Assembly: GCF_009833495.1 (NCBI RefSeq)
Contig: NZ_WUWG01000005.1
Coordinates: 1 to 64,000, forward strand
Origin: Oceanomicrobium pacificus
GTDB lineage: Bacteria; Pseudomonadota; Alphaproteobacteria; Rhodobacterales; Rhodobacteraceae
Direction: 5' to 3'
Length of the DNA: 64,000 nt
Numbering within the stretch: position 1 is the stretch's first letter; each line of letters begins with the position of its first letter. Below the pieces are notes generated by a model. It had not been told where the DNA came from. It did not search any database and was given only the letters and a program-made list of their open reading frames with translations. The position numbers were made by a program, and so were the translations under genes. Below, in pieces: positions 26,894 to 35,440 of the stretch.

Positions 26894-29242
26894 TCAAGGG
26901 GCGGCAGGGTGCCGGTGCCTGCCGAGGGTCCCGAGGTCCACGTCGAGCCGGGCGAGCCGCGCGGCATAGCGGCGGGCCAGGGCCTCCGGGTCGGTCAGGC
27001 GCCGGATGCGTGATTGTCCGAATGCCGCACGCGCCGCGACCTGCTGCCCGCCGGCCTTCACCTGCGCGATGGCGGCGGCGAACCTCTCGGCGTCGATCTC
27101 GGCCCATGTTGCGCCGCGCATCGGCCAGATCGCATGCCCGTCGGGCACTGGAACCTGGCACGCGGGCACGGGAAAGGCACTTCGCGCATCGCAGAAATCG
27201 ACCGGCCCGCCATGGTCTGTGAGCACCAGCGGCCGCCCGAGATATTGCGCATAGGCCGGGATATAGCCGTAGCCCTCGGCCCTGTGGGGCGACAGGATCA
27301 CATCCGCCGATGACATGGCGGCCACAAGTTTGCGGAAACTCCACGTCTCCCGCACCAGCCGGATGCGCGGGTCCCGCGCGGCGATGCGTGCGATCTCGAC
27401 AAGCTGGCCTTCGGGGTCGCACCAGTCGGGCCCGCGCCCCGCCGTCACCTTGATGATGAGCGCCGCCTCCGGGTCATCCGTGGCGGCTTGGAAGGCGCGC
27501 ACGGCGGTGAGCGGGTTCTTGCGGGCGACCGAGGCGTGGATGTCGAAGACGAGCATCGCCAGCCAGCGGCCCTCCGCCAGCCCGAGGCGGGCGCGCGGCA
27601 AGGGCGGGACAGACGGCAGGCTCAGCGCTTTGCCCATCGTGACCACAGGCCCGTCGAAATGGCGGCGATAGAGGTCAGCCACGAAACGCGAGGGCGCCCA
27701 GATCTCGTCAAGCGCCTGCAGCGCGAGCCGGTGGCTGTCCGGCAGGACCGGAAATTCCCAGAGCAGATAGCCGATCTTTCGTGCCTCCGGCGGCCCGTCG
27801 AACAGGTGGTCGGCGATCCGGTCGGCATTGGCATGGATGATCCGCACCGGCTTGCGGCCCGCAATCGGGCGGTCGAGACCGGCGCGGCGGAGCGCCTGAC
27901 GGCTCATCTGCGCGTTGCGGGACAGGCCGGAGCCGCTCCGCTCGCGGGTCACGACGCGTGCGAAATCCGGTCGTGCGGCGACAGGCGCATCGGGGCGCAG
28001 GTCCGGCATCGCGCGGCCGGGCACGCGCGCGATCCAGTCGCGCAGTTCGGGTGCGGTCAACGGATCGGTGAAGCTGCGCAGGTCGCGGCAGACCGGCCGG
28101 TAGAGCAGGAGAAAGAGCAGGTCGATCCGCCGCAGCGCCCCCGGCGCATCCGAGAGTGGCGCCATCAGGACCGGATCGAACAGGGCGCCACCCCGGCGCA
28201 GGACGGCCTCGAACCGCGCGGCCAGAGCCGCGTTGGGCGAAATCAGGTTGGCGGGCGCCTGCCTTGGCTGCGTGGCCGGTGCGGGTGGCGGCAAGGGCAC
28301 CGGCCAGACACGGTCCAAGAGGCGAGATGCACCGATCTGGTCCGCCCGTCGTGCCTGCTGCAATGCCGATTGCGCTGGCCTGTTCTGCGGGCCAAGCGCG
28401 AGCACATGGCGGGCCAGCGGGCTAACCCCGTCGGCATCAGCTGCGACAAGCGGCGCGAGGGCGCTGTTCGGGTGAACGGGCAGATGCCGGTGGCGCTTCA
28501 GTTGCTCCAGAAGGGGGCTTGCACCGACCACAGGCAGGAGCGCGTTGATCTGCGCGATATCCGCCTCGGCCGCGCCGCTGGCCCGCAATGCCCAGATGAG
28601 CCGCGCGCCCGTGAGCGGCAGCCCGGCACCGTCTCCGGTGCCGACCACGGTCCTGAGCACGGACCGGGCAGCGCGGTTGGCATCCGCGCACGGCGTGCCA
28701 TCGGCCCCCCGCCATTGCCAGGTGACGGGCCGCCGTCGAACCCGCCGCCAGAGGCTGAGCAGCGTCAGGACCGCAAGATCGGTCGGTTTGACCCACCTGT
28801 GCCAGACAAGGGTGACGGGCGCGGGCGTGCCGAACATCCGGCCGGCAAAGCGCAGGGCGCGGAAACCCGTGGTCGCGCGCTGGCGCAGCCGGCCCCGCGG
28901 CGTGGCGCGGCCGAAACCCGCGACCCAGACAAGCGCGGCTCTGTCCGCGCGGAGCTGCGCGTCTAGCATCCGGCGGATGCGCGCCACCTGTTTGGGACGC
29001 GCCGGATCGGGGCGCAGATGGGCAAACCCGTCCGCACCCCAGCCGACAATCTGCACCCGTGCCGCACAGGCAGCCAGATGTTCGACCTGACGGGCGGTCT
29101 CTCCGCACCCTTGCTGGCCCGATCCGGGGGCCGGACCCAACAGAACCACCAGCCTGCGACGGTCCTGTGCCACGGACAGCTGCGCGCGGCCAACCGGCGG
29201 CGAAGCAACGGGACGGTGGAAACTGGGATCGGCGAGGGTCAT
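26894..29242 (-). CDS. Large GT4-type glycosyltransferase with unassigned N-terminal half
   Basis: This is a 782-residue protein. ATG 29242 follows AGGAGG (29253-29248), ruling out the upstream frame. The C-terminal 330 residues form a GT-B/GT4 glycosyltransferase: VFDIHASVARKNPLTAVRAF (nucleotide-sugar domain start) and SPHRAEGYGYIPAYAQYLG. In the EX7E-type motif the first Glu is present but the second position appears to be Tyr. The N-terminal half of about 440 residues is Arg/Ala-rich, has RRRLVVLLGPAPGSG near its start, and has no domain I recognise. The protein is likely involved in surface polysaccharide or glycoconjugate synthesis, though no other polysaccharide genes are adjacent. Confidence 0.75.
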   Translation of the reverse strand: MTLADPSFHRPVASPPVGRAQLSVAQDRRRLVVLLGPAPGSGQQGCGETARQVEHLAACAARVQIVGWGADGFAHLRPDPARPKQVARIRRMLDAQLRADRAALVWVAGFGRATPRGRLRQRATTGFRALRFAGRMFGTPAPVTLVWHRWVKPTDLAVLTLLSLWRRVRRRPVTWQWRGADGTPCADANRAARSVLRTVVGTGDGAGLPLTGARLIWALRASGAAEADIAQINALLPVVGASPLLEQLKRHRHLPVHPNSALAPLVAADADGVSPLARHVLALGPQNRPAQSALQQARRADQIGASRLLDRVWPVPLPPPAPATQPRQAPANLISPNAALAARFEAVLRRGGALFDPVLMAPLSDAPGALRRIDLLFLLLYRPVCRDLRSFTDPLTAPELRDWIARVPGRAMPDLRPDAPVAARPDFARVVTRERSGSGLSRNAQMSRQALRRAGLDRPIAGRKPVRIIHANADRIADHLFDGPPEARKIGYLLWEFPVLPDSHRLALQALDEIWAPSRFVADLYRRHFDGPVVTMGKALSLPSVPPLPRARLGLAEGRWLAMLVFDIHASVARKNPLTAVRAFQAATDDPEAALIIKVTAGRGPDWCDPEGQLVEIARIAARDPRIRLVRETWSFRKLVAAMSSADVILSPHRAEGYGYIPAYAQYLGRPLVLTDHGGPVDFCDARSAFPVPACQVPVPDGHAIWPMRGATWAEIDAERFAAAIAQVKAGGQQVAARAAFGQSRIRRLTDPEALARRYAARLARLDVDLGTLGRHRHPAAP

Positions 29243-29353
29243 TCCGGCCTCCTGCGATACCGGAATTAGGAAGCTGTTAAGGTTAACCGCAGGTAAACGA
29301 ACGCGCCGCCCCGCTGGACGATCCGTCGCGCCGGAAATCGGGCGGACGGGGCT

Positions 29354-29381
29354 TTGCAAAGTGCCCGCGCGTCCCTACATT
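29354..29381 (+). promoter_or_regulatory. Promoter of the 6S RNA gene
   Basis: TTGCAA (29354-29359), a 16-base spacer and TACATT (29376-29381) are seen. The start predicted near 29388 coincides with the beginning of the closing stem of the 6S RNA. The -35 lies in the palindrome CTTTGCAAAG (29352-29361). Confidence 0.6.
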
Positions 29382-29387
29382 GTGCCG

Positions 29388-29552
29388 AGGCGGGTTCTGT
29401 CCCTCTCGTGATGTGTCATATCCTAGTGGCCTTAATCTTTCGAATGGGAGCTGGCTCTGTGACTGGTTCTGGCCTATTGCATCTGGCGCCCACCTGGTTT
29501 TTCCAGGCTCTCGAGGATTTCAAACACGCACGGCCGCGACGGGCCCGCCGAA
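29388..29552 (+). ncRNA. ssrS: 6S RNA (SsrS)
   Basis: This is a roughly 160-base transcript that would mimic an open promoter and bind sigma-70 RNA polymerase. The ends pair perfectly: GGCGGGTTC (29389-29397) with GGGCCCGCC (29541-29549), all nine positions counting G-U pairs. The interior has a long interrupted helix and a CCTGG-TTTTT-CCAGG hairpin (about 29503-29517), compatible with the 6S fold. The position directly upstream of the 5-formyltetrahydrofolate cyclo-ligase gene is the conserved 6S location in proteobacteria. A matching promoter lies just before it. The exact 3' end is estimated. Confidence 0.8.
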
Positions 29553-29580
29553 TTTCCTGCACTTCAATCGGTTGCACCGC

Positions 29581-30165
29581 ATGAGCGACATGCAGACCGC
29601 CAAGGCCGCGGCCCGCAAGGCGGCCGCTGACCGGCGCGCAGCGGCCCATGCCGAACACGGTCCCCATCCGGGCAGCGCGACCGAGGCCCTGCGCCACTGG
29701 ATTGCCGCCGGACCGCGCCCCCGCGCCATTGCCGCCTATCTGCCGATGCGGACCGAGATCGACCCGCGCCCCGCACTGATCGATGCGGCGGCCGCAGGCG
29801 TTCCGCTCGCCATGCCCGTCGTGGTGGAGAGGGGCCACCCCCTCATTTTCCGCGCATGGACGCCGGATACGCCGCTCGTCCCCGGAGCCTTCGGAGCACA
29901 TGTGCCGGCAAGCGGCGCGCTCGTCGAACCGGACCTGCTGGTCGTGCCGCTTCTGGCCTTCGACCGGCGGGGTTACCGGCTCGGCTATGGCGGCGGCTTT
30001 TACGACCGGACGATCGCCGCGCTGGCCGCGCGCCATCCGCTGCGCACCGTCGGTCTGGCCTATGCCGCGCAGGAATGTGACGCCGTTCCGGTCGAGGCGA
30101 CCGATATGCCACTTGATGCGGTCATTACCGAAAAAGGCGTAGTTTTCAGCGCCGATAGCGTATAA
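29581..30165 (+). CDS. 5-formyltetrahydrofolate cyclo-ligase
   Basis: This 194-residue ATP-dependent enzyme converts 5-formyl-THF to 5,10-methenyl-THF. The diagnostic block RRGYRLGYGGGFYDRTIAAL is near the C-terminal third, and the family N-terminus (AKAAARKAAADRRAAAH) is Arg/Ala-rich. ATG 29581 is used. ATG 29590 is an alternative, and neither has a strong ribosome binding site. It follows the 6S RNA gene and probably shares its transcript, as in many proteobacteria. The YmdB-like gene follows after 50 bases. Confidence 0.9.
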   Translation: MSDMQTAKAAARKAAADRRAAAHAEHGPHPGSATEALRHWIAAGPRPRAIAAYLPMRTEIDPRPALIDAAAAGVPLAMPVVVERGHPLIFRAWTPDTPLVPGAFGAHVPASGALVEPDLLVVPLLAFDRRGYRLGYGGGFYDRTIAALAARHPLRTVGLAYAAQECDAVPVEATDMPLDAVITEKGVVFSADSV

Positions 30166-30215
30166 TTGCAGGTCATTTCGCGGGGAATCCGCGGTTTTAA
30201 GACTATTGGAGTGCT

Positions 30216-31052
30216 ATGCGTATCTTGTTCTTGGGCGATATTGTCGGCCGGACCGGCCGCGCCGCCGTTCAGAAATACCTGCCGGTCCTGCGGGACAGCT
30301 GGAAGCTCGATTTCGTCACGATCAATGCGGAAAATGCCTCCTCCGGGCTGGGGCTGACCGGCGCCCATGCCAAGCTGCTCTTGGAGGCCGGCGCGGATTG
30401 CCTGACTCTTGGCGATCATGCGTTCGACCAACGCGACATGCTCACCGCGATCGAGGGCGACCGGCGCATCCTGCGGCCGCTCAACTATGCCCGGGCCGCC
30501 CCCGGCAAGGGGGCACGGCTGTTCGATGCGCCGGGCGGGCGCAAGGTGCTGGTCGTGCAGGTGCTGGGGCAGGTCTTCATGAAGCGTCCCTTTTCCGACC
30601 CTTTCTCCGCGCTCGATGCCGCTTTCAAGGCCGCGCCGCTCGGCAGCGGTGCGGATGCGGTCATCGTCGATGTGCATGCCGAAGCCAGTTCGGAGAAAGT
30701 GGCGCTCGGCCACTGGTCGGACGGGCGGGCCTCGCTCGTCGTCGGCACCCATACCCATGTGCCGACCGGGGACGCGCATATTCTTGATGGCGGCACGGCC
30801 TACATGACCGATGCCGGCATGTGCGGCGACTATGACAGCGTGATTGGCATGGACAAGGTCGAGCCGCTGCGCCGCTTTGTCACCGGAATGAACAAGGGCC
30901 GCTTCACGCCGGCCGCCGGTCCGGCGACGCTCAGCGGCTGTTTCGTGGAGACGGACGACAAGACCGGCCGTGCAACGCGGATCGTGCCGGTGCGGGTGGG
31001 CGGGCGTCTGCAGCAGTCCGGTCCCGATCCGTTGCCCGGGGCCGCCCCGTGA
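30216..31052 (+). CDS. YmdB-like (TIGR00282) metallophosphoesterase
   Basis: This 278-residue phosphoesterase starts MRILFLGDIVGRTGR, with metal ligands in GDIVG and in TINAENASSGLGL. Further motifs are TLGDHAFDQ, DVHAEASSEK, VGTHTHVPTGDAHIL and TAYMTDAGMCGDY, the complete signature set of TIGR00282 proteins. The Bacillus homologue YmdB is a 2',3'-cyclic nucleotide phosphodiesterase affecting biofilm development, but the alphaproteobacterial role is unknown. It is likely in an operon with the cyclo-ligase gene. The spacer contains a small hairpin (CGCGG/CCGCG) followed by GTTTTAA that may attenuate. Confidence 0.9.
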   Translation: MRILFLGDIVGRTGRAAVQKYLPVLRDSWKLDFVTINAENASSGLGLTGAHAKLLLEAGADCLTLGDHAFDQRDMLTAIEGDRRILRPLNYARAAPGKGARLFDAPGGRKVLVVQVLGQVFMKRPFSDPFSALDAAFKAAPLGSGADAVIVDVHAEASSEKVALGHWSDGRASLVVGTHTHVPTGDAHILDGGTAYMTDAGMCGDYDSVIGMDKVEPLRRFVTGMNKGRFTPAAGPATLSGCFVETDDKTGRATRIVPVRVGGRLQQSGPDPLPGAAP

Positions 31053-31124
31053 CAAGCGGCTTGCCCGCCCGTGCCGGGTTGCGCCATTCTGGGCCACCCG
31101 AAACCGCCGGAGCCAGCGCCGCCT

Positions 31125-32903
31125 GTGCCTGACCTTATCCAGTCCGAAACCTGGACCGCGATCGTCGCGCTCCTGATCGTCGTTGGCATGTTCGTTGCCT
31201 TCGTGCGGGAAACCTATCCGACCGAGGTCGTCGCCATTGCCGGGGTCGCGGCGCTGTTGCTGACCGGCATTCTGCCCACGGACGAGCTTCTGTCCGTCTT
31301 TTCCAACCCCGCGCCCTGGACCATCGCCGCCATGTTCATCCTGACCGGCGGGCTGTTGCGGACCGGCGCGCTCAGCCGGATGACGCAACTGGCGCGGGAC
31401 CATGGCGAGACGCGGCCGAAGCTGGTCATTTTCGCCTTCGCGATCCTAACCGTCATTGCGTCCGCCTTCATGAACAACACGCCCGTTGTGGTGCTGATGA
31501 TCCCGCTCACGGTGCAACTGGCCAAATCGATGAACATGTCGGCCTCGAAACTCCTGATCCCGCTCTCCTATGTCGCGATCCTCGGCGGGCTCTGCACGCT
31601 GATCGGGACCTCGACCAACCTGCTCGTGGACGGCGTGGCGCGCTCGGCGGGGCTGGAGCCTTTCACCCTTTTCGAGGTGACGCCGCTCGGCCTCATCCTT
31701 GTGGTGTTCGGTTTCCTCTACCTGCGGCTGGTCGCGCCGCGGCTTCTGCCGGACCGCCAGTCGATGGCTGACCTGCTCGCGGACCGCAAATCGATGAAAT
31801 TCTTCACCGAAGTGGCTATCCCCGAGGAATCGGCGCTCATCGGGCAGAAGGTTTTCACGGCGCCCGTGTTCCAGCGCGAGGGCATGCGCGTCATCGACGT
31901 GCTCAGGGGCGACGAGTCGCTGCGGCGCGGCTTTCCCGACGTGGTGCTGGAGGCCGGCGACCGCGTGGTCCTGCGCACCGCGGTCAACGAATTGCTCGGC
32001 CTGATGGAGAGCAAGGATCTGGAGACGGTCGACAAGCTCTCGTCGCGAAAGACAACGACGGTGGAGGCGCTCATTTCACCGGGCTGCCGGCTCATTGGGC
32101 GGTCGCTCGGCACGCTCCGGCTGCGGCGGCGCTATGGCGTCTATCCGCTGGCCGTGCATCGCCGGAACCAGAATATCGGGCGTCAGCTCGACGATGTGGT
32201 GGTGCGGGTCGGCGACACGCTGCTGCTCGAAGGCGCGCCGGAGGATATCCAGCGTCTGGCGCAGGATGTGGGGCTCGTGGACATCTCCGCCCCGTCCGAC
32301 CGCGCCTACCGGCGCGAACGCGCGCCGCTCGTCATCGGCATCCTAGCCAGCGTCGTGCTGATATCCGCGCTGGGCTGGCTGCCGATCCATGTCGCGGCGC
32401 TTCTGGGCGTGGCCGCGGTGCTGGTGACGCGCTGCATCGACGCCGAGGAAGCGTTCGATTTCGTGGACGGGCGGCTTCTGGCGCTGATCTTCGCGATGCT
32501 GGCCGTGGGGCTGGCGCTCGACCGGTCGGGGGCGGTCGACCTGATCGCGCGGAGCCTCGCGCCGCTGCTCCAGCACCTGCCGCCGCCCTTGCTCATCTGG
32601 GCCATCTACCTGCTGACCTCGCTTCTGACGGAAATGGTGTCGAACAATGCGGTGGCCGTGGTCATCACACCGGTCGCAATCGGTCTGGCGGCGCAGCTCG
32701 GGATCGACCCGCGCCCGCTGGTCGTCGCGGTGATGATTGCGGCCTCGGCCAGTTTCGCCACGCCGATCGGCTACCAGACAAACACGCTTGTCTACGGGCC
32801 CGGCGGCTACCGGTTCACCGATTTCGTGCGCGTCGGCCTGCCGCTCAACCTGTCGATCGGCCTTCTGTCGAGCCTGCTCATCCCCTTTTTCTGGCCGCTC
32901 TGA
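31125..32903 (+). CDS. SLC13/DASS-type permease with two TrkA-C domains
   Basis: This inner-membrane transporter of about 592 residues has two blocks of hydrophobic helices. Between them lie two consecutive RCK_C (TrkA-C) domains, seen as ALIGQKVFTAPVFQREGM and CRLIGRSLGTLRLRRRYG. The SNT-type motifs SAFMNNTPVVVLMIP and MVSNNAVAVVITPVA, one in each half, identify the sodium:sulfate/dicarboxylate symporter superfamily (YfbS/CitT-like). The start is uncertain. GTG 31125 with GGAG 12 bases upstream is chosen, and an in-frame codon at 31071 would add 18 residues. The substrate (sulfate, dicarboxylate or other anion) cannot be decided. Confidence 0.85.
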   Translation: MPDLIQSETWTAIVALLIVVGMFVAFVRETYPTEVVAIAGVAALLLTGILPTDELLSVFSNPAPWTIAAMFILTGGLLRTGALSRMTQLARDHGETRPKLVIFAFAILTVIASAFMNNTPVVVLMIPLTVQLAKSMNMSASKLLIPLSYVAILGGLCTLIGTSTNLLVDGVARSAGLEPFTLFEVTPLGLILVVFGFLYLRLVAPRLLPDRQSMADLLADRKSMKFFTEVAIPEESALIGQKVFTAPVFQREGMRVIDVLRGDESLRRGFPDVVLEAGDRVVLRTAVNELLGLMESKDLETVDKLSSRKTTTVEALISPGCRLIGRSLGTLRLRRRYGVYPLAVHRRNQNIGRQLDDVVVRVGDTLLLEGAPEDIQRLAQDVGLVDISAPSDRAYRRERAPLVIGILASVVLISALGWLPIHVAALLGVAAVLVTRCIDAEEAFDFVDGRLLALIFAMLAVGLALDRSGAVDLIARSLAPLLQHLPPPLLIWAIYLLTSLLTEMVSNNAVAVVITPVAIGLAAQLGIDPRPLVVAVMIAASASFATPIGYQTNTLVYGPGGYRFTDFVRVGLPLNLSIGLLSSLLIPFFWPL

Positions 32904-32909
32904 ACGCGG

Positions 32910-34451
32910 TCAGAGCTGGCCCTCGACGGGCAGGATGCGGGTGACGCCGGCCACGAATTTCGACAGGGCGCCCGCGCCAGGTTCCGAGCGCAGAAGCTCG
33001 CGCCGGCGGCCATTGTCATAGACCCAGATCAGGCGCCCCTCCGCGTCGAGCCGGACCTCGTATGCATAGTCCGCCAGCCGCTGGCGGATCAGGTCCGCCG
33101 TCAGTTCGCTGTCGGCGGGAAGCGCCACGAAGAGGCCCAGTTCGGAATTGATCTCGATCGAGCGCGGATCGAAATTGAGCGACCCGACGAAGGCGCGGTC
33201 ATCGTCGAAAAAGGCCAGTTTCGTGTGCATGGTCAGTTTCACGTCGCTGCCTTCGGGCAGATCGCCCAGAACCTGCGGCGCATCGGCCCGCACCTCGTAG
33301 AGCTGCACGCCGGCCTCCAGCAGCGCCTTGCGGTATTTGGCGTAGCCGCCATGTACATAGGAATGGTTGGTCGCGGCCAGCGAGTTGGTCACCACCTTCA
33401 CGTCGATGCCGCGTCGTTCCAGTTCGGCATAGAAATCGACGCCGGACTGGCGGGGCACGAAATAAGGGGTCAGGATCAGGACGCTGTCTTCCGATTTGAG
33501 CATCTGGTCCTGCAGGGCGCGGTAGAGCCTCCGGTCGGCGCTCGGCACCGGCTGGCGCAGCTTGTCGGGACTGTCTGACACGACCATGTTGGCCGAAACC
33601 AGCGCATCAAGCCGGCCGGCGCTGAAATCCGCAATGTATTGCGAATTGACCGCGCGGCGGTAGATGCCGCGTTCGGCCGCGCTGGCGCTGGTCGTGATGT
33701 CGGCCAAAGTGGCGCGCAACTCGGCCTCGGTGTCGGCGCCAACTATGTTAACGACCGGCACCGCGCGCGGGTCGTTCCAGAACCGGTCGAAACTCTCCGT
33801 GATCTTCTGCACCGCGGGACCGGCCACGAACATGTCGAAATCGGCAAATTCCGCATCTGTGTGGATCTGGAAATACTCATCCGCAATGTTGCGCCCGCCA
33901 ACCACCGACAGCGCATTGTCCACAGTCAGCGACTTGTTGTGCATGCGCCGGTTCACGCGGTTGAAATCGAGCAGGAAGTTCACCGCCTTGATGCTGTTGC
34001 GCGAGAGCGGGTTGAAGAGCCGGACCTCGATATTGTCGAAACTGTCGAGAAGCGCGAGCTGGGTGTCATCGGCCGTGGTGAACACATCGTCGAGCAGGAA
34101 GCGCACCCGCACGCCGCGTTCCGCGGCATCGATCAGCGCACGGCTGACAAGGCTGCCCGCCAGATCGGGCTTGATGAGGAAATATTGCAGATCGATGCTG
34201 CGCTCCGCCGCCTCGATCATCTTCAGCCGCGCGCCGAGCGCGTCATTGCCTTCCGACAGGGGCACGAAGGCCGAACGCCCGCCATAAGGGGCAAGGTCAG
34301 CCTGTGCTTCGCTGGCAAGTGCGCTCGGGCCGAGCGGATCGGTCGCGCGGCTGACGGTGCGCGGCGCGTCGAACGGCACATAGGTGCAGGCGCCCATGGC
34401 CAGAAGCGACAGGGCTGCAAATGCCGCCCGGATGCCGTTAAATCGTGTCAT
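32910..34451 (-). CDS. Phospholipase D-family lipoprotein (cardiolipin-synthase-like)
   Basis: This 513-residue protein has a lipoprotein signal ending LAMGAC (Cys22), so it is predicted to sit in the periplasm. It carries two HKD motifs, MHNKSLTVDNALSVVGGRN and MHTKLAFFDDDRAFVGSLN, both with His and Lys. The fold is that of PLD-type phosphatidyltransferases such as ClsC and Ymt-like enzymes. Tethering to the envelope suggests action on periplasmic-face phospholipids rather than bulk cardiolipin synthesis. It is convergent with the SLC13 gene (six-base gap) and divergent from yebC. Confidence 0.87.
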   Translation of the reverse strand: MTRFNGIRAAFAALSLLAMGACTYVPFDAPRTVSRATDPLGPSALASEAQADLAPYGGRSAFVPLSEGNDALGARLKMIEAAERSIDLQYFLIKPDLAGSLVSRALIDAAERGVRVRFLLDDVFTTADDTQLALLDSFDNIEVRLFNPLSRNSIKAVNFLLDFNRVNRRMHNKSLTVDNALSVVGGRNIADEYFQIHTDAEFADFDMFVAGPAVQKITESFDRFWNDPRAVPVVNIVGADTEAELRATLADITTSASAAERGIYRRAVNSQYIADFSAGRLDALVSANMVVSDSPDKLRQPVPSADRRLYRALQDQMLKSEDSVLILTPYFVPRQSGVDFYAELERRGIDVKVVTNSLAATNHSYVHGGYAKYRKALLEAGVQLYEVRADAPQVLGDLPEGSDVKLTMHTKLAFFDDDRAFVGSLNFDPRSIEINSELGLFVALPADSELTADLIRQRLADYAYEVRLDAEGRLIWVYDNGRRRELLRSEPGAGALSKFVAGVTRILPVEGQL

Positions 34452-34520
34452 TCTCTGCCTGCCTGTTGCCCGGTCACGTCTTTTGCCGCGAGTCTAGGCG
34501 CGCACCGGCGGGCTGTCCAC

Positions 34521-34550
34521 TTGAACAGCACGCATCTGCGGGTCTATACA
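34521..34550 (+). promoter_or_regulatory. Predicted sigma-70 promoter of yebC
   Basis: TTGAAC (34521-34526), an 18-base spacer and TATACA (34545-34550). The predicted start is near 34557, about 31 bases before the yebC ATG. Confidence 0.55.
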
Positions 34551-34587
34551 GCCCCGACTTCCTCGAAGATCGAAGACGGAGACCACC

Positions 34588-35328
34588 ATGGCCGGCCATT
34601 CGAAATGGGCAAATATCCAGCATCGCAAGGGGCGGCAGGACGCCGCGCGCTCGAAGCTGTTCTCGAAACTCGCGAAGGAAATCACCGTCGCGGCCAAGAT
34701 GGGCGATCCGGACCCCGACAAGAACCCGCGCCTGCGCCTGGCGGTGAAGGAAGCCAAGTCCCAGTCCGTGCCCAAGGACGTGATCGAACGCGCGATCAAG
34801 AAATCGATGGGCGGCGATGCGGAGAATTACGACGAGATCCGCTACGAGGGCTACGGTCCCGAAGGTGTCGCCGTGATCGTCGAGGCGATGACCGACAACC
34901 GAAATCGCACGGCTTCGAACGTGCGGTCGATCTTCACCAAGTCGGGCGGCAATCTCGCCGAAACCGGCGCCGTGTCCTTCATGTTCGACCGCAAGGGTCT
35001 GATCGTCTATCCCGGCGATGTGGCCGATGCGGACACCGTGATGATGGCCGCGATCGAGGCCGGGGCCGAGGATGTGGAGAGCAGCGAGGACAGCCACGAG
35101 ATCTATTGCGATGCCAATGATCTCAACGATGTGTCGAACGCGCTGGAAGCGGAACTGGGCGAATCCGAGACCTCGAAACTGATCTGGAAGCCGCAGACCA
35201 CGACCCCGCTCGATCTGGATGGCGCGCAGAAACTGATGCGCCTGATCGAGGCGCTGGAAGATGATGACGACGTGCAGAACGTCACCGCCAACTTCGACAT
35301 TTCCGACGAGGTGATGGCCGAGCTTTGA
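34588..35328 (+). CDS. yebC: YebC/PmpR-family protein
   Basis: This 246-residue protein belongs to the TACO1/YebC family. The opening [19 protein letters not shown] is almost invariant, and [13 protein letters not shown] and an acidic C-terminal segment are also typical. Family members have been described as DNA-binding regulators. More recent work treats them as ribosome-associated factors that help translate proline-rich stretches. EF-P is also encoded in this window. The gene is monocistronic with its own promoter and a strong terminator. Confidence 0.95.
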   Translation: MAGHSKWANIQHRKGRQDAARSKLFSKLAKEITVAAKMGDPDPDKNPRLRLAVKEAKSQSVPKDVIERAIKKSMGGDAENYDEIRYEGYGPEGVAVIVEAMTDNRNRTASNVRSIFTKSGGNLAETGAVSFMFDRKGLIVYPGDVADADTVMMAAIEAGAEDVESSEDSHEIYCDANDLNDVSNALEAELGESETSKLIWKPQTTTPLDLDGAQKLMRLIEALEDDDDVQNVTANFDISDEVMAEL

Positions 35329-35352
35329 GCCGCCACAGATCGCGACAAGGAC

Positions 35353-35379
35353 AAACCCGCGCCCCGGCGCGGGTTTTTT
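35353..35379 (+). terminator. Intrinsic terminator after yebC
   Basis: AAACCCGCGCC (35353-35363) pairs with GGCGCGGGTTT (35366-35376), followed by T's to 35379. Confidence 0.9.
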
Positions 35380-35440
35380 CGTCTTGGCGCAGGGGCTTGG
35401 GGCGCTACACTCGGGGCGCTGGACAGTGCGGAGGCGCCCC

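Noticed and set aside
29278-29297. TTAAGGTTAACC-type sequence reminding of a CtrA site upstream of the glycosyltransferase gene
   Set aside because: The second half is TAAA rather than TTAA at the N7 spacing. One weak match is not enough.
29352-29361. TTTGCAAA copies at 29353 and 51308 as further PccR sites
   Set aside because: Both stand alone without a second half-site four bases away, and one overlaps the -35 of the 6S promoter.
30161-30166. TATAAT at the end of the folate cyclo-ligase gene as a -10 element
   Set aside because: No acceptable -35 sequence at 16-18 bases. It overlaps the stop codon.
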